Shown piece by piece: positions 5,447 through 6,769 of a stretch of DNA of 6,769 bases (positions are counted from its first letter, which is position 1; each line of letters starts with the position of its first letter). The notes beneath the pieces are model-generated. The model did no database searches. It saw only the letters and a list, made by a program, of their open reading frames with translations, and was not told the DNA's origin. Source of the stretch: Phycisphaeraceae bacterium. GTDB taxonomy: Bacteria; Planctomycetota; Phycisphaerae; Phycisphaerales; Phycisphaeraceae. The position numbers and the translations under genes were made by a program. The DNA lies in contig JANQKH010000131.1 in assembly GCA_028281215.1 (NCBI GenBank), positions 1 through 6,769 on the forward strand. Reading direction: 5' to 3'.

Positions 5447-6084
5447 GCAACACCTCCGCCGGCTTCAAGCGTTTCGGAGGCAAAGTGCGGGGCAAGGCGC
5501 TCGCGCAAAGCAAGCCTGGCTCGATGCAATCGCGTCTTGACGGCGCCTTCGTTGATACCAAGCATTTGTGCCGTCGTCGCGGTGTCCATTTCTTCGATGT
5601 CTCTTAACAGTAACACGGTGCGGTACGTTTCAGGCAGTTCGTCAATTTCACGTCGAACCAGATCACGGTTCTCCTGCCGTTCCAATGCGGCAACGCCGGT
5701 TTGCTGCCACTCACTGGTCGGCTGAACACGATGTCCGTCAGCGTGAAACTGCGGCAACATGTCGTCGATCTGCGATGTTGGATGCCGTTTCTTCGACCGA
5801 AGTTTCATCAGCGAAGCGTTCACCACAATTCGATGCAACCAGGTTGACAACTTGGAGTCACCGGCGAATTTGCCAATCGATCGAAATGCTGACAGCAGGC
5901 CGTCCTGCAATGCGTCCGCGGCGTCTTCCTCGTTGCGCATCAGTCGTTTCGCCACAGCAAACAGGCGGCCGCCGTACGTGCGAATCATCTGCTCAAAGGC
6001 CTTCTGATCGCCCTTCTTGAGTGCCGCAACCAAAGACTGCTCGTCCAACTCATCCGGCGAAATGGATGCCCCATGCTGATCCAT
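5443..6084 (-). CDS. ECF-family RNA polymerase sigma factor
   Basis: This 213-residue protein is a group 4 (extracytoplasmic function) sigma factor that directs RNA polymerase to a stress regulon. Region 2 spans about residues 17-100 (DAADALQDGLLSAFRSIGKF, then STWLHRIVVNASLMKLR), covering core binding and -10 recognition. Region 4 spans about 143-197 with its helix-turn-helix at TATTAQMLGINEGAVKTRLH (168-187). The linker carries DDMLPQFHADGH (107-118), a motif I associate with ECF factors paired with small zinc-finger anti-sigma proteins. No region 3 or C-terminal extension is present. Its 3' end overlaps the anti-sigma gene. The ATG at 6084 has no good Shine-Dalgarno sequence; a TATGCT hexamer ends 6 nt upstream, so a leaderless message is possible. 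A terminator about 50 nt upstream isolates it from the adjacent gene, so its promoter must be in that short space. No ECF-type autoregulatory promoter was recognised. Confidence 0.92.
   Translation of the reverse strand: MDQHGASISPDELDEQSLVAALKKGDQKAFEQMIRTYGGRLFAVAKRLMRNEEDAADALQDGLLSAFRSIGKFAGDSKLSTWLHRIVVNASLMKLRSKKRHPTSQIDDMLPQFHADGHRVQPTSEWQQTGVAALERQENRDLVRREIDELPETYRTVLLLRDIEEMDTATTAQMLGINEGAVKTRLHRARLALRERLAPHFASETLEAGGGVA
5453..5457 (-). promoter_or_regulatory. Ribosome-binding site of the anti-sigma gene, within the sigma gene
   Basis: GGAGG on the minus strand encodes part of the sigma factor's terminal glycines and lies 6 nt before the anti-sigma ATG at 5446. With the 4-nt stop/start overlap it indicates translational coupling, which would keep the two proteins in balance. 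Confidence 0.7.
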
Positions 6085-6090
6085 GCCCCA

Positions 6091-6096
6091 AGCATA
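6091..6096 (-). promoter_or_regulatory. Possible -10 element of the sigma factor gene
   Basis: TATGCT on the minus strand matches the housekeeping -10 consensus at 4 of 6 positions and ends 6 nt before the ATG at 6084. The geometry equals that of TACAAT before the M48 gene. No good -35 hexamer is present, so this is a weak call. Confidence 0.22.
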
Positions 6097-6133
6097 AGCA
6101 CTCTGCGGCGATTAGGCGAGCGATATTTCGATG

Positions 6134-6157
6134 AAAAAACCCCGCCGAAGCGGGGTT
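6134..6157 (-). terminator. Intrinsic terminator of the ahcY gene
   Basis: On the minus strand an 8-bp perfect stem, AACCCCGC with GCGGGGTT, closes a TTCG loop, giving the very stable C(UUCG)G tetraloop. The stem's right arm runs straight into four more T residues (6137-6134), making a six-T tract. It lies about 30 nt after the adenosylhomocysteinase stop and should end that transcript before the sigma gene. On the plus strand the T-run is interrupted, so it is mainly a leftward terminator. Confidence 0.9.
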
Positions 6158-6186
6158 CTGTTTTTGCGCGGGGCATGAGCACGACA

Positions 6187-6769
6187 TCAATACCGGTAAT
6201 GCTCCGGCTTGTAAGGCCCTTCGACCGGTACGCCGATGTAGTCAGCTTGGTCCTGCGTCAGTTTCGTGAGCTTCACGCCCAACTTGTCCAGGTGCAGGCG
6301 GGCGACCTTTTCGTCCAGATGCTTGGGCAGAATGTAAACCTTGTTTTCATACGCATCGTTGTTCTGCGCCAGCTCGATCTGCGCGATCGTCTGGTTCGTA
6401 AATGACGCGGACATAACGAACGACGGATGACCGGTCGCGCAGCCGAGATTCAGCAGTCGGCCTTCGGCCAGGATCAATACGCTGTGGCCGTCTTCAAATG
6501 CCCACATATCGTACTGCGGTTTGATGTTGGTCTTCGTGGCGATCTTGGCGAGTTGCGCCATTTGGATTTCGTTGTCGAAGTGACCGATGTTGCCGACCAC
6601 CGCTTTGTCTTTCATCGCCGCCATGTGCTCGGCGGTGATGATGTCCTTGTTGCCCGTCGTGGTGATGAAAATGTCGGCTTCGCCGATGACGTCTTCAAGT
6701 GTGGTGACTTCAAAGCCTTCCATCGCGGCCTGCAACGCGCAGATGGGATCGATCTCGGTGATGATCACA
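6187..6769 (-). CDS. ahcY: S-adenosylhomocysteine hydrolase, C-terminal part (runs off right edge)
   Basis: The enzyme splits S-adenosylhomocysteine into adenosine and homocysteine in the cytoplasm, removing the inhibitory product of methylation reactions. The visible 193 codons cover part of the NAD-binding Rossmann domain and the substrate-closing C-terminus: TEIDPICALQAAMEGFEV, TTTGNKDIITAEHM, GNIGHFDNEI, the highly conserved LGCATGHPSFVMSASFTNQ (108-126 of the fragment), ENKVYILPKHLDEKVA, and the terminal KPEHYRY, whose Lys and Tyr reach the NAD of the neighbouring subunit in this family. The GTG at the window edge is an internal valine codon, since relatives of about 430-480 residues have some 240-290 more residues upstream. 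The sequence is ordinary for the family. A strong terminator follows the stop. Confidence 0.97.
   Translation of the reverse strand, partial: VIITEIDPICALQAAMEGFEVTTLEDVIGEADIFITTTGNKDIITAEHMAAMKDKAVVGNIGHFDNEIQMAQLAKIATKTNIKPQYDMWAFEDGHSVLILAEGRLLNLGCATGHPSFVMSASFTNQTIAQIELAQNNDAYENKVYILPKHLDEKVARLHLDKLGVKLTKLTQDQADYIGVPVEGPYKPEHYRY

Noticed and set aside
6766..6768. GTG at the right edge as the start of ahcY
   Set aside because: It falls inside the conserved VTEIDP-type strand of the NAD domain, so it is an internal valine codon of a gene continuing past the edge.

Overview
The window looks like chromosomal DNA from a free-living, fairly GC-rich Gram-negative bacterium, most probably a planctomycete or another PVC-group member. 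That placement is an inference from gene content: a secreted PA14-like protein, an ECF sigma factor with a soluble zinc-finger anti-sigma factor, an M48 peptidase with a planctomycete-like N-terminus, and a large flavin/iron-sulfur membrane fusion protein. No rRNA, tRNA, CRISPR array, insertion sequence or phage gene was seen.

Layout, left to right. (1) Positions 1-427, minus strand: the N-terminal 142 codons of a secreted PA14-like protein that runs off the left edge. (2) Positions 428-626: a divergent intergenic region. (3) Positions 627-1556, plus strand: an M48 (Ste24/HtpX-like) zinc metallopeptidase with no signal peptide and an unusual insertion before its HExxH helix. (4) Positions 1562-1744, plus strand: a degraded XRE-type helix-turn-helix gene, orphaned and carrying an in-frame amber codon. 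(5) Positions 1847-5009, minus strand: a tightly coupled gene pair. Upstream is a small membrane protein with a YHS-like domain and a zinc ribbon. Downstream is a 797-residue protein joining a thioredoxin-reductase-like FAD/NAD(P) module to a NapH/NosR-like membrane domain and a 2x[4Fe-4S] ferredoxin domain. (6) Positions 5168-6084, minus strand: an anti-sigma factor and ECF sigma factor that overlap by 4 nt. (7) Positions 6138-6157: a strong intrinsic terminator. (8) Positions 6187-6769, minus strand: the C-terminal 193 codons of S-adenosylhomocysteine hydrolase, running off the right edge.

How the parts may work together. The YHS-like gene and the flavin/iron-sulfur gene are separated by 1 nt and the second has its ribosome-binding site inside the first, so they are probably one functional unit. 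A plausible role is passing electrons from NAD(P)H through FAD and membrane-anchored Fe-S clusters, with the small protein as a metal- or redox-handling partner. The sigma/anti-sigma pair lies 158 nt upstream on the same strand with no visible terminator between, so all four genes could be co-transcribed. That would make the redox pair a candidate output of the ECF switch, but no ECF-type promoter was recognised.

The most interesting feature is the flavoprotein module of the 797-residue protein. The C-terminal 'GD' FAD-binding segment seems to sit before the N-terminal GxGxxG segment, as in a circular permutation, and the usual place for it is taken by the first membrane helix.
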